DNA of 64,000 nucleotides, from assembly GCA_946800325.1 (NCBI GenBank), contig OX326960.1, positions 37,105,629 through 37,169,628 of the forward strand, given 5' to 3'. Shown here in pieces: positions 42,308 through 55,054 of this stretch. The notes under the pieces were generated by a model, which searched no databases, was not told where the DNA came from, and was given only the letters and a program-made list of their open reading frames with translations. A program made the position numbers and the translations under genes. Numbering within the stretch: position 1 is the first letter of the stretch; the number at the start of each line of letters is the position of its first letter. Source of the stretch: Luzula sylvatica (Eukaryota > Streptophyta > Magnoliopsida > Poales > Juncaceae).

Positions 42308-44081
42308 GAAATTTTGCAAAGACAAGCATTTGAAAGATTTTAAGATTCAACTAAACATTTATGCAAATTATGAGGCATTTAACGATATTCTACTTCTTAT
42401 TTTTCCTTATTCGCTAGGTGAAGGGCCGAAGGATTGGTTCTACAACCTACGAGGACCCCTAGATTTCAATGAGGTGGCTAGGCGTTTCAAGGAGAATTAC
42501 TACTCGCATTCGAGATTGGCGGCAATTAGGCGAGAACTTCTAGCAATCACGCAAAAGCCAAACGAGGCTCTCCACGAGTATTACGATCGATTCAACCGGT
42601 TGATGGAGGAATGTCCAAACCACAATGTCGCGGTCCATTACCTATACGAGCAATTCATCCAAGGGATAGGTTACTCCGAGAGCCAATTCCTCAACGCATC
42701 CGGGGGGGGGGGGGGGGGGGGGAGTATCGCGAACAAAGATCTCGAAGAGATTAAGAAGCTACTCGAAGTGATGGCAACCAATTCTCAATCGAGGCGGAAT
42801 GTTGAATACCGAGTTAATGCGTGTAGCGACCTCAATGTCGACATGCTTAACAACAAGCTCGAGATCATCATGAAAGCTTTGGGCAAGGAGGAAACGAAAA
42901 CATGTGGGGTTTGCCTCGCAAATACCCACCACACCGATGAGTGCCCGAGTGTGATCGAAGATGCAAACGCCGTTTACAAGAAATTCGATGCCTTGAACTC
43001 GTATTACCCGAATCTCTGAAACCATCCCAACTTTACTTGGTCGAACCCCAACAATGCTCAACCTGATCCATATCGACAAGCGGTTGCAAAACCGGCCACG
43101 TACCAACATCCAAATGCTACACAAGCGGTTCAAAAACCGCCTACAAGTCAAGACCCAAATCAAGATCTCAAGATGATGATGGAGGGAATGATGAGTATGA
43201 TGACATCAATGAAGCAAGAAATCGGAGGGGTCAATAAAAACGTGGACTCGATTAAGCAAGAAATGAAACAAGAGTTTGGAGTGGTGAAACAAGATATCTC
43301 AAGTATAAGGCAAGAGGTTTCGAACATGAATCGCCATGTGGGTAACTTGGAGACCCAAATGAATCAAATAGCTACACGGGTGAATGTTCTAGAAACTCAA
43401 GGTACATCTCGATTGCAATCTCAATCTTTAGCACCTCCCGAGCAAAGGCACGTAAACGCAATATCGCTCCGAAGCGGTAAGGAAATTGGTGAGAGCTCGA
43501 GGCAAGCTAAGGAGGTGCAAGAAGAAAAGGAAATGGAGGTACCAATACCGAAGGAGAAGCCATCTCAAGCCAAGGAAATACCATTCGAAGCAAAGGCACC
43601 CGAATCGATTCAAGTCAAGCCACCTTTCCCGAGTCGCCTCCCCAAACCGGTCGAATCAAATACCGACGTGCTCGCTATCTTGAAAAAGGTAGAGGTAAAC
43701 ATTCCTTTACTCGAAGCAGTCAAAGAGGTACCGCGATTGGCAAAATATCTCAAGGACTTATGCACGAACAAGAGGAAACCAAAATGGGACGAATTGATAA
43801 GTGTGGGGGAAAGCGCTTCGGCAATTTTGAGACTCCCCCCAAAGCACAAGGATCCGGGGATGTTTGCCATTCCATGCAAAATCGGGCAACATGAATTGCC
43901 GAAATGCATGCTTGATTTGGGTGCTTCAATAAATGTGATGCCATACTCGATATTCAAGACTCTCGATCTAGGTCCCCTTGATGATACTCGAGTTGTAATC
44001 CAATTGGCCGATCGGTCCACGACTCGACCGGTTGGAGTGATTGAGGACATGTTAGTAACCGTTAATGGGTTGCTATTGTAG
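42308..44081 (+). pseudogene. Ty3-type gag-protease fragment
   Basis: Two in-frame blocks separated by a stop at 43017-43019 encode a plant Ty3 (Athila/Tat-like) gag. The order is a retrotransposon gag domain (GPKDWFYNL, then RRFKENYY), a CCHC knuckle CGVCLANTHHTDEC, a coiled-coil with repeated IKQEMKQ/VKQDISS heptads, and then a protease with DLGASINVMP near 43915. The reading frame ends abruptly at 44081, where Copia LTR sequence begins. The start lacks the LTR, primer site and N-terminus, so both ends are truncated. A 21-G run sits inside the gag. Confidence 0.88.
42702..42722. repeat. G21 homopolymer in the gag fragment
   Basis: Twenty-one consecutive G code for seven Gly without shifting the frame. 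Family members usually have a shorter Gly stretch here, so this is an expansion, or an assembly artefact. Confidence 0.85.
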
Positions 44082-45950
44082 GGTTACGCACGCTTCTATC
44101 AAAGTGTGCAGCGGAATTAGTCTCGCATGCGTAACCTAATTCTACCGGGATCACGCCGTAAAACCAACGAAAAAGGAAGAGTTTCGGAGAATTACCTCGT
44201 ACAAGTTAGTACGTGTCGATTACTTCTCCAAATCCGTGAACCTTCTCCAAGGAATGCTCGTGCAGTCCCTCTACTCGTGTCCACCTCGATTTCGACCGAT
44301 TGGAAATCGCCAACGCCGTTCTAGTCGACGTTACGATTGAATCTCTCAAATCCTTTGCTCAATTCTCCCTCTCAATTTAGCCCAGATCTAATCTGGAATT
44401 TCTGTCGAAGAAGAGAGAGAAAAGACGGCTCAAAACCCTAGATAAAACTTAGGTCAAAAACGAAATCAGAATTATATATATATAGGAATTCAGTCCGTTC
44501 GAACGCACCTAAATGGTTCGTTCGAATGAACCCAGTTCGTTCGAACGCACTTCAGTAGTTTGTTCGAACGAACCCAGATCTGACTGTCACGAATAAGTCC
44601 GTTCGAACGCACTTATATAGTTCGTTCGAACGAACCTAATTCTGACTGCATAATTGCCTATTTATATAAATTCTTCCAAGTTAATTCTTAAGCCATATTT
44701 TCTTTCAAACTCCCTCTTGGATTAAGACTTAATCAACTTGGCCATATGTCCAACATATGTCGTAAGATCTAATCTCATGTGATTCCATTTTGTTTGTCCA
44801 ACAAACGTATTGGTGAGCATTATCTTGAGAATCCGATATGTTACGAAATCTTGGTGTGACTTTGTAGGTTCGTCTAAGACTGGCAGTGGATATGGCAGCA
44901 ATCCACAAGGTATTGCGAGCACTAGACTGCCGTTAATACCTACCCAGAATTAGCACGAAAAAGGTGGAGAACACCTTTATGAAGATGCAGTACATCTTCA
45001 TACCTAGCTCAGATAAGTGTTACTAGTCATCTTGTTCGCGATATCTTCCGATCAAAAGAGTCACGGTGAAGCCTAAGACTTCAAGTCATCCTCTATTCTT
45101 TTTGATCAGATATACTCTTTCCCGATAAGAATTAGATTGATAATTACAATGCGAACTCCATGAGTTCCATCGAGCTTGGCCAAGCATTTCATCAATCTCA
45201 ATTCAATCGAGGGGCCCGAGAGATATCTCCCTCTATCTTTTTTCAAGGTTAGAAAGGAACAATTCCTATCTTGTAATCTCACATCCTTTGCCTATGCTAA
45301 AAACAATACCCAATAGTAATCACTGCTACACAGTTACGCGTAGGGTCAATTATATCAAAGCATTGCCTTTTCACATACTAGGTATCTATGAGACCACTCA
45401 AGTATGAAGAACCAAAACGCACTATCTGGATATGAGTTCGTCTCCAATGACTCTGACCATGTCACAAACTCATATAGTGGTCAGTCCAATATACGACGCC
45501 GCGTATATCCATATTCTAGAATCGACGCTACCGTCCCAGATCAGTAAAACCTGATCATCTCATCTACGAATATGCCAGTGTATGTAAAAGTCTCCATTCA
45601 GTGAATGGACTACCTGGTTCAAACCTATGAACAACTTTATACACCAGGGACGTTTTATAATTATATTCATTCCGTTTAGTGGTTTTACTATCATTCAATT
45701 GACGAATCAATATGCCAGACTATGGCCATGCAACATATTATTCTCAACTGACTCGATGCACTGAACTAGAATAAAATTCAAGGTCTATCCGATTATTATA
45801 ATCGAATAACCTTTCACACACTTTCTTGTTATTTAAATTTTTTGAAATATGAAGGTTTAGGTCATATGATGAATAGTAATATAGATATATGTTTCTCAAA
45901 CAAATACAATCCAAATAACAGGCCTAGGGCATAATAAATGTTCTCCCACT
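44082..45950 (-). mobile_element. 3' LTR of the minus-strand Copia element
   Basis: It lies between the polyprotein stop with its AAGTGGGAGA purine tract (about 45950-45960 on the minus strand) and the abrupt end of the Ty3 sequence. It is non-coding and about 1.87 kb. Its 44140-44330 portion has the same layout as the Copia LTR piece at 54793-55054, although the two are not closely similar. It contains a six-motif palindrome cluster. The exact terminal bases are not certain, and no partner LTR survives in the window. Confidence 0.65.
44494..44635. repeat. Cluster of GTTCGTTCGAACGAAC palindromes in the Copia LTR
   Basis: Six motifs lie in three pairs. Each pair has CCGTTCGAACGCAC or a close form followed after a short spacer by GTTCGTTCGAACGAAC or a close form. 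The 16-bp motif is its own reverse complement. Confidence 0.88.
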
Positions 45951-46008
45951 TGCACTAGGCAGATCGAATCCCCTTATGCAATAAGAAACATAAATAAAAA
46001 CACCCAAT

Positions 46009-49000
46009 CTAACACTGCGATAGATATCCCAATCCTATCGCCCTAGCATGCTGCTCATGCTTGGCACGTGATAGTGGCTTCGTAAATGAATCGGCCACGT
46101 TATCATCAGTAGGTATCTTCATTATTCTCACGTCACCTCTCTTTGTAATCTCACGAATCAAGTGGTAACGCCGGAGTACATGCTTGGACCTGTGATGCGC
46201 TCGCGGTTCCTTGGATTGTGCTATCGCTCCGTTATTGTCACAATATACATCCATGGGACCCGAGATGCTTGGCACAACGCCAAGTTCCATCACGAACTGT
46301 CATAGCCAGACAGCCTCCTTTGCGGCTTCCGAAGCCGCGATGTATTCCGCTTCAGTTGTAGAATCAGCCACCGTCTTCTGTTTGGAGCTTTTCCAAACAA
46401 CAGCTCCGCCATTGAGCGTGAAGACGTAACCACTTTGAGATTGGAAATCGTCCGGGCAAGTTTGGAAACTAGCATCTGTATATCCTTTGATAATCAGATC
46501 TCCTTCCGAACCTCCATAGACAAGAAACATATCTTTAGTATTCCTGAGATACTTAAGAATGCTCTTGACTGCGGACCAGTGAACTTCCCCGGGATCAGAT
46601 TGATAGCGGGAAGTCACACTTAACGCATATGCGACATCTGGTCTAGTACATATCATGGCATACATGATCGATCCTATAGCCGAAGCGTATGGGATCCGAC
46701 TCATTCGCTCACGTTCAGCATCCGTTGAAGGACACTGATCCTTTGTGAGAGAAATGCCATGTGACATTGGCAGAAATCCTTTCTTGGATTGCTCCATGTG
46801 AAACCTAGTTATCACTTTGTCAATATATGTACTTTGACTTAGTCCGAGAAGTCTCCTCGATCTATCTCTATAGATCTTCATGCCTAAAATATAGGCGGCT
46901 TCTCCTAAGTCCTTCATTGCGAATTGACTACCCAAATATGCCTTAACCTGGTTAAGCATTGAGATGTCATTTCCAATGAGTAAGATGTCGTCCACGTACA
47001 AGATGAGGAATACGACCAAACTCCCACTGAATTTCTTGTATACACAAGTTCCTCGATATTTTGAATGAAACCATACTTTGCGATGACCTCATCGAATCGT
47101 ATGTTCCACGCACGAGATGCTTGTTTTAATCCATAAATGGATCTCACAAGCTTGCACACTTTATTCGTATTCTTTGGATCGACAAAACCCTCGGGTTGTG
47201 TCATATACACATCCTCGGTAAGGTTCCCGTTAAGGAAAGCGGTTTTGACATCCATCTGCCATATCTCATAATCGTGATATGCAGCTATCGCTAGAAGAAT
47301 GCGAATACTTTTAAACATGGCTACTGGAGAAAACGTTTCATCATAGTCTATACCATGAATTTGCTTGAAACCTTTCACCACCAGTCTTGCTTTAAAAGTG
47401 TGTACATTACCATCCATGTCGGTTTTCTTCTTGAAAACCCATTTGCACCCAACGGTCTTAGCACCATTAGGTAGATCAATAAGATTCCAAACCTTATTAT
47501 CATACATGGACTGGATCTCGGTTTTCATGGCGTCATGCCATTTTGAGGAATCCAGGCTAGACATAGCACCTTTGTAGGAGGTTGGCTCGTCATCTAGAGT
47601 CAACTCATCATCATCATTACTAATGAGAAATCCATATCTCTCAGGTTCTTGACGATTCCTACTAGATCTACGTATAGCTTGTGTACTAGATTCAGGTTCA
47701 CCATCCAATGGTAACTCAGAATCTTGTTCCAGATCAACTTGTTCAGTTTGTAGTTCTCGAATTTCTTCGAGATCAATTTTACTCCCACTGGCTTGACGAT
47801 CTAGGAATTCCTTCTCTAAGAAGTGTCCTCGTCGAGCCACAAAAACCTTGTTTTTGCTAGGCAAGTACAAGTAGTATCCTTTTGTTTCTTGAGGATACCC
47901 CACAAATAAACACTTGTCTGATCTTGGCTCGAGTTTTTCCGTCAATAACCTTTTGACGTATGCCTCGCAACCCCAAATCTTTAGATAAGACAATGATGGC
48001 ACCATGCCATGCCATAATTCATATGGTGTCTTTTCAACAGATTTGGACGGAACTCTATTCAGTATATGAGCGGCCGTTTGAAGCGCGAAACCCCAAAATG
48101 ACTTTGGCAAATCCGTTCGACTCATCATCGAGCGAACCATGTCCAACAAGGTCCGATTCCTCCTCTCGGACACTCCATTCCATTGGGGTGTACCGGGTGG
48201 GGTCCATTGTGATACTATACCACAATCTCGAAGATAGTCCTCAAACTCATTGCTCAAGTATTCACCACCTCGATCCGATCGAATGGCTTTTACTTTCTTG
48301 CCTAGTTGAAGTTCTACTTCGTGTTGAAACTCTTTGAATTTCTCAAAAGTTTCACTTTTGTGACGCATTAAGTATAGACATCCATATCTACTATAATCGT
48401 CAGTAAAAGTCACGAAGTAGCGATATCCATTTCTAGCCTCGACACTCATCGGTCCATATACATCGGAATGTATGAGGGCCAACACATCTTTCGATCTTTC
48501 TCCTTTCTTGGAGAAAGGTGTCTTTGTCATCTTACCCATCAAACAAGATTCGCAATTTTCTATTGACTCTAAGTCAAAAGAATCTAGCACTCCATCATTT
48601 TGGAGTCTAGCAATGCGTTTCTCGTTTATGTGTCCGAGACGACAATGCCATGAGTATGTTTCATTAGTTTGAGTAGTATTTATGTTATAAATGGACTGAT
48701 TATTGTTGTTATTTTCTAAATGAAAGACATATAGACCATTTTCAACTAGAACATTACTAAAGAAAATGCCATTCTTGCGAATAAAACAATCATTAGTACC
48801 AATAACTAATTCATATCCATCCGCAATAAGTCTAGAAACAGAAATAATACTCCTACTCAAAGTAGGTACATAACAACAATTATCCAAAACTAAAATAAGT
48901 CCATTTGGCAAAGTTAAATCATACGTCCCTTCGGCTAATGCTGCTACTCGAGCTCCATTCCCGACGCGTAAATCAACTTCGCCACGAATCAAAGATCTTC

Positions 49001-49955
49001 TACTTCTTAGGCCCTGCATATTATTACAAATATGAGTTCCACATCCAGAGTCCAACACCCATGATGATGAAGTAAAGAAATAAGAATCGATAACGGAAAT
49101 ACCTGATGCCGGTGTGTCCAAGGAAGCGGTCTTTTGCTTGCTCTCCCTCAGGAAGATCTCGCAATCACGCTTCCAATGCCCCTCCTTGAGGCAGTGGAAA
49201 CACTTCTTGCCATCCTTGGCTTTCTTGCTCACTGGCTTAGGCGCAACCTTGTTGCCCTTTGCCTTCCTCTTCTTGTTTTTGTTCCCATTGCTTGGACTCT
49301 TCCCTTCAACCACCAATACCTCCGAAGTCCTAGACTTCATGTACCGCGGTTTCATGTCACTTTCGAATGTTCTGAGCATTCCGAAAAGCTGGGGAATGGT
49401 CCTTTTCATGTCTAACATGTGGAAATGCGAGATGAACGAATCGAAACTCGGTGGCAGTGACAACATGATCAAATCAGTTTGTAACTCCGCCTCGAATTTC
49501 ATGCCAAGCCTCTCAAGATGATCGAAATATCCTTTCATCTTGAGAAGGTGCGAGCTAACGGGCGTACCATCTTGCATCTTGCATTGCGTCGCATTGCCAA
49601 GAGCTTGATACTTCTCCACCCTTGCTTGAACCTGAAACATCTCCCTGAGCTGTTTCATAATCTCGTATGCATCCTGTTTCTCAAACTGGATTTGATATTC
49701 AGGAGTCATAGTAGCCAACATGAGGCATGTGACACAATTCGAACTTTCCATAATGGTCGTATGTTCGAATACATCATCCTCAGTTGCGTCATTACCTGGC
49801 ACAGGAGGGAGAGGCGTCTCCAAGACATGTGCCTTTCCTTCCTGTTTCAGAACGAACCCCAGATTCCTCTGCCAGTCGAGAAAGTTCTTTCCGTTCATTC
49901 GTTCCCTTTCCAAAATGGAACGCAAACTAAAGCGGTTACTAGTTGGTAAAGCCAT
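46009..49955 (-). pseudogene. Copia polyprotein (gag-PR-INT-RT-RNaseH), nearly intact
   Basis: The first frame (49955-46914) starts MALPTSNRFSLRSILERERM. It includes a gag domain, the zinc knuckle CFHCLKEGHWKRDC, protease WVLDSGCGTHIC, integrase HCRLGHIN with CESCLMGK and the catalytic core around FVTFTDDYSRYG, and RT. A frameshift near 47045 interrupts it, just before YVDDILLIGN of the RT active site, which continues in a second frame to RNase H (TEAEYIAASEAAKEAVW). A stop at about 46300 then separates the last 94 residues, which end in the domain with CDNNGAIAQS and HHRSKHV. Only these two lesions disable it, so the insertion is the youngest-looking coding element here. Confidence 0.93.
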
Positions 49956-50112
49956 GAATTCTACAATTTTGAAAAATAATGTAATTAATAACGTGGTCTT
50001 TCATATATTAAAATTCATTTTAAATAACTTGAAATACCCATTATTTTTTTCATTTCAAATAGCCCCCACTATTGAAACGGAGATTCGATACCTTAAATCT
50101 CATAATGGCCAA
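49956..50112 (-). other. Copia leader remnant; 5' LTR missing
   Basis: The short non-coding stretch before the gag start holds GGTATCGAATC at about 50085-50095, a possible decayed Met-tRNA primer-binding site. Only a few bases further the satellite begins, so the 5' LTR has been deleted. Confidence 0.5.
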
Positions 50113-52898
50113 TAAGAAAGTTTGTCTTTCAATTCATAACAATCTTTTAAGGATCTGAGGAGTCGAAATAACATGTTTTTGAGATGATTTGGATCGAATC
50201 TTTTACTACATAAGTTTTCACCAAATTGTACAAACACTAAGAAAGATTGTTTTCGATTCATAACAATCTTTTAACGATCTGAGGAGTCGGAATAACGTGT
50301 TTAAGAGATGGTTTCGATCGAATCTTATACTACGTAACGTTTCACCAAAGTTTGCAAACACTAAGAAAGTTTGTTTTTCGATCATAACAATCTTTTTACG
50401 GTTTAAAGATTTCAAATAGCGTGTTTTTGGATCATTTGTATCGTATCTTTTACTGCCTAACTTTTTACAAAATTTTACCAACACTAAATTTTTTTTATTT
50501 TCGATTCGTAGCAATCTTTTTACCATTTGAGGAGTCCAAATAACGTGTTTTGAGATCATTTGTTTCGTATCCGTTACTACATAACTTTTCACTAAATTTT
50601 ACAAACACTAAGAAAGTTTATTTTTCGATTCACAACAATCTTTTAACGCTCTGAGAAGTCCAAATAACGTTTTTTTGAGATGGTTTGGATCGAATCTTTT
50701 ACTATGTAACTTTTCACCAAATTGTACAAACACAAAGAAAGTTTCTTTTCGGTTCATAGCAATCTTTTTACGATTTGAGGAGTTCAAATAACGTGATTTT
50801 AGATCATTTGTATCGTATCTTTTACTACAATATAACTTTTCACCAAATTTTGCAAACCCTAAGAAAGTTTTTTTTCGATCATAACAATCTTTTTACGGTT
50901 TAAAAAGTTCAAATAATGTGTTTTTAGATCATTTGTATCGTATCTTTTACTACCTAACTTTTCACCAAATTTTACAAACACTTAGAAAGTTTGTTTTTCG
51001 ATTCATAGCAATCTTTTTACCGTTGGAGGAGTCCAAATAACGTGTTTTGAGATCATTTGTATCGTATCCGTTACTACATAAGTTTTCACTAAATTTTACA
51101 ACACTAAAAAAGTTTCTTTTTCGATTCATAACAATCTTTTAACGCTCTGAGGAGTCCAAATAACGTGTTTTTAAGATGGATTGGATCGAATATTTTACTA
51201 CATAACTTTTCACCAAATTGAACAAACACAACGAATGCTTTCTTTTCGACTCATAGCATTTTTATTTACGTTTTGCGGAATGCAAATAACGTGATTTTTA
51301 GATCATTTGTATCATATCTTTTACTATATAACTTTTCACCAAATTTTACAAACACTAAGAAAGTTTGTTTTTCGATTCATAGCAATCTTTTTACGTTTTG
51401 AGGAGTTCAAATAACGTGTTTTTAGATCATTTGTATCGTATCGTTTACAACAAAACTTTCACCAAATTGTACAAACACTAAAAAAGTTTGTTTTTCGATT
51501 CATAGCAATCTTTTTACGTTTTGAGGAGTTCAAATAACGTGTTTTTAGATTATTTGTATCGTATCTTTTAGTACATAACTTTTCCAAATTTTACAAACAC
51601 TAAGAAAGTTTATTTTTCTATTCATAGCAATCTTGTTACCATTTGAGGAGTCCAAATAACGTGTTTTTAGATGATTTGTATTGTATCCGTTACAACACAA
51701 GTTTTCACTAAATTTTACAAACACTAAGAAAGTTTGTGTTTGGATTCATAACAATATTTTAATGCTCTGAGGAGTTGAAATAACGTGTTTTTGGGATGCT
51801 TTGGATCGAATCTTTTACTACGTAACTTTTCACCAAATTGTACGAACACTAAGAAAGTTTGTTTATCGATTCATAACAATCTTTTAACGATCTGAGGAGT
51901 CAGAATAACGTGTTTATGAGATGGTTTCGATCGAATCTTATACTACGTAACGTTTCACCAAAATTTGCAAACACTAAGAAAGCTTGTTTTTCGATCATAA
52001 CAATCTTTTTAAGGTTTAAACAGTTCAAATAACGTGTTTTTAGATCATTTGAATCGTATCTTTTACTGTCTAACTTTTCACCAAATTTTACAAACACTAA
52101 GAAAGTTTGTTTTTCGATTCATAGCAATCTTTTTACCGTTTGAGGAGTCCAAATAACGTGTTTTGAGATCATTTGTATTTTATCCGTTACTACATAACTT
52201 TTCACTAAATTTTACAAACACTAAGAAAATTTCTTTTTCGATTCATAACAATCTTTTAATGCTCTGAGGAGTCAAAATAACGTGTTTTTGAGATGGTTTG
52301 GATCGAATATTTTACTATGTAATTTTTCACCAAATTGTACAAACACTAAGAAAGTTTCTTTTCGGTTCATAGCAATCTTTTTACGCTTTGAGGAGTTCAA
52401 ATAACGTGTTTTTAGATCATTTGTATCGTATCTTTTACTACATAACTTTTCACCAAATTTTGCAAATCCTAAGAAAGTTTGTTTTTCGATTCATAGCAAT
52501 ATTTTTAAGTTTTGAGGAGTTCAAATAATGTATTTTTAGATCAATTGTTTCGTATTTTTTACTACATAGCTTTTCACCAAATTTTACAAACACTAAGAAA
52601 GTTTGTTTTTCGATTCATATCAATCTTTTTACCGTTTGAGGAGTCCAGATAACGTGTTTTTAGATCATTTGTATCGTATCCGTTACTACACAAGTTTCAC
52701 TAAATTATACAAACACTAAGAAAGTTAGTTTTTCGATTCATAACAATCTTTTAACGCTATGTGGAATCCAAATAACGTGTTTTTGAGATGTTTTGGGTCG
52801 AATCTTTTACTAAGTAACTTTTCACCAAATTGTACAAACACTTAGAAAGTTTGTTTTTCGATTCATAACTATCTTTTAACGCTCTGAGGAGTCCAAAT
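50113..52898. repeat. 124-125-bp satellite array, about 22 monomers
   Basis: It has the same monomers as 34426-40453. From 50113 to about 51360 it follows 38978-40260 variant by variant, including rare forms (GTTTCGATCGAATCTTATAC, CAACGAATG with GCGGAATGCAAATAACGTGA). A marker pair recurs at 50251 and 51870, about 13 monomers apart. The array stops at GAGTCCAAAT, where the next LTR begins. Confidence 0.96.
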
Positions 52899-53558
52899 TG
52901 AAAGAAATACAGTTTCGGATCAACCGTAAAATGTACACAAGGATAAACGAACGTACGCATTCGTGGGCATAAATAATGTGTATATTAGATGCAAATATGT
53001 ATATTGGATATACATAGTTAAATTGATAAGAAACGGTTTTATTAAGAAAACCAGAAAATTCAGTTTAAGCAGGTTTAGTAAAACTGGCATAACGTTCAGT
53101 GGGTAACACCAATTTGAATGGTTCAAATTGGGTTAGATAGATAATTATATTATCTAGAACTTTCATGTAGAAATAGTTTTCATTTGAGCGAAGTATTAGT
53201 GTCGTTTTAATGTAATACCGAAAGGGTGCGACTGTTTGACATACAGTTAGTAAAACGTCCGTAACTTTCGTATCCGAACTCCAATTGGGCCGGATCCAAT
53301 TGGGTTGGAAATATAATAAGATTATCTAGAACTTTCGTGAATGTTCAAAGTTGGTTGGAACGATTTAATATTTTCGTTTCAACATAATACTGAAAGGGTG
53401 TCAATAGTTTTCTGTTTGAAAATGTGTATATTAGATATACATGCATTTTGGCCCATCATTATCCTATATGATATAAATAGGATGTTTCTCTCTCTCTCTC
53501 TAGACCATATCATTCAGACCAATCTATGGTATTATTCAGAATATTCCAAAAATATAGA
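52899..53558 (+). mobile_element. 5' LTR of Copia element D1, left piece
   Basis: It begins TGAAAGAAATACAG and aligns with 57905-58430 of the complete LTR. It includes two GATAAT..ATTATC palindrome units (about 53135 and 53309), the GTGTATATTAGATATACATG block, and the TATA box TATAAATA (53472-53479). It contains an extra ~60-bp stretch at 52975-53040. It is cut by the CACTA end at 53559. Satellite lies directly to the left. Confidence 0.85.
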
Positions 53559-54625
53559 CACTACAACACATGTAAACAATTGAGGCAGCCAAAGATGACC
53601 CAATAAGGGCTGAAAACCGTCCCTAAAGGTTTTTGGGGCAGCCAGGCGACCCAAAAAGGATGTCCCTAAAGACTGCGTTCCAGTCTGGGGCGGGCCGACC
53701 CTATAAGGGTTTTGGGGCGGTATTTAATGGGGCGGGCCGACCCTACAAGGCAGATAGTACACGTCAGTCCAACCAGTTCAGAAGAGTCAAATCAGTACAG
53801 CATAATGGGGCGGGCCGACCCAATAGGACGCATTAATGGGGCAGCGAATATTCATTATTAATTATATAAATAATTAATTATATATAATATTAATTTTAAA
53901 ATTCTATTAATTATGAATTATCTATTATATTAATAATTAATTATATAAATAATTATCTATTATATTAATAATTAATTATATAAATAATTATATAATTATA
54001 TTAATTATTAATTATATAAATAATTAATAATTAATATTATTATATACAAACTCAACATACAACCAAATACACAAACTCACAAACATAAATCCTACGCGCA
54101 AATTCAACAAAGAAGACTGATTATTACATACAAATTTGACCAAAAATATGGTGAAAATGAATTTTTAAAACTTAAACAAAATAATAATAATGAAGAGGCC
54201 AAATTATTACAACATTAATTTTTTGACAGATTTATAAATAGTACAAACAGATCTACAAAAATTAACCGTCTTGAGAGGACAACTCTCTTCTCGACTTCCT
54301 CTTGTTTTTTTGCCGCCAATCACATTGTTTAACCTAATTATGAAAAAAAGACAAGACTGCAAGGACTTTTGTGCAATTTTCCAATATGATATTAACTAGA
54401 ATGAGTAACAATAATAATAAGAGGTGCATGAGGGCGGAGATGGAGCTCATGGAATGGTCGAATAAGAAATAACTTGGCGGAGGTGGATGACGGGCGCGAA
54501 GGATGAGGAAGATGTTTAAGGAAGATTTTTAATGAAAGAGTAAAGGCGCACAAGGTATTAGAATAGGGGGGAGTTATTGTAAATAATAAACTATGTAAAC
54601 CTTATTTTACTTTAATTAAAGAGAA
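53559..54625 (+). mobile_element. CACTA transposon, first end
   Basis: The end CACTACAACACATGT follows AGA, the probable 3-bp target duplication. Subterminal repeats GGGGCGGGCCGACCC (four full or partial copies between about 53690 and 53830) follow. The rest is AT-rich (53845-54060), then non-repetitive sequence that may hold a terminal exon. Termini plus dense G+C-rich subterminal repeats are characteristic of CACTA (En/Spm) elements. The far end lies inverted at 55055. Confidence 0.8.
54262..54333 (-). pseudogene. Possible last exon of the CACTA element's gene
   Basis: On the minus strand an acceptor-like AATTAG is followed by a 23-codon frame, VKQCDWRQKNKRKSRRELSS and three more residues, then a stop. 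The basic stretch KNKRKSRR looks like a nuclear signal, which suits a transposon DNA-binding protein. Nothing else supports it. Confidence 0.28.
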
Positions 54626-54792
54626 AATATACTTGGCCCTCCAAACTCATCCCAAACCCTTTGATGAGGTGGCAAAAATAAGTATGTGAGTTGATTAATC
54701 CTTTTAACTGACTAATTAATTGTTAATTGACGCGTTCAATTGACACGTCAATAAATTATATTAGTACATATTAATTGACGTGTCAATTCAAT
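54626..54792. mobile_element. Truncated copy of the 17.6-kb MITE
   Basis: The left arm ATATACTTGGCCCTCCAAAC and the following TTTGATGAGGTGGCAAAAAT match the element at 17604-17864. The right part stops at AATTGACGTGTCAATTCAAT, exactly where inverted LTR sequence begins. It is cut by the rearrangement breakpoint. Confidence 0.7.
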
Positions 54793-55054
54793 CACGCCTC
54801 CGGTTGTCTTTCGTGCGTCCCACGTCCACACTCTTCCACAACCAACAGTTTTGCTCCTTCGGTTTGATCACAATCGGAGAGCCACAAGTGTCGCTCCTCT
54901 ACTTGTATCCACCGTGAGTCGGAGATCGTCGGTCGCGGGTGCAACTGCCTAGACGCTGCACCGGCGAACTTGCTTGATTAGATCGATTCTCTACACCGAG
55001 AAAAACTCTTTTTCTCTCTTCGCACTCTTTCGCTCTCTAGAAAGATGTCTCTCT
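54793..55054 (-). mobile_element. Copia D1 LTR, middle piece, inverted
   Basis: The reverse complement matches about 58436-58745 of the complete LTR, including GCAAGTTCGCCGGTGCA, GTCTAGGCAGTTGCACCC and GTGGATACAAGTAGAGGAGC. It starts in the LTR exactly where the left piece (52899-53558) stops. It ends in TCT, the complement of AGA, next to the second CACTA end. Confidence 0.87.

Noticed and set aside
43173..44081. A separate host gene of about 300 aa with coiled-coil
   Set aside because: It is the downstream half of Ty3 gag plus protease, separated from the first half only by a nonsense codon.
34426..52898. CRISPR-like array of regularly spaced repeats
   Set aside because: The whole 124-bp unit repeats with no unique spacers, and the organism is a plant.
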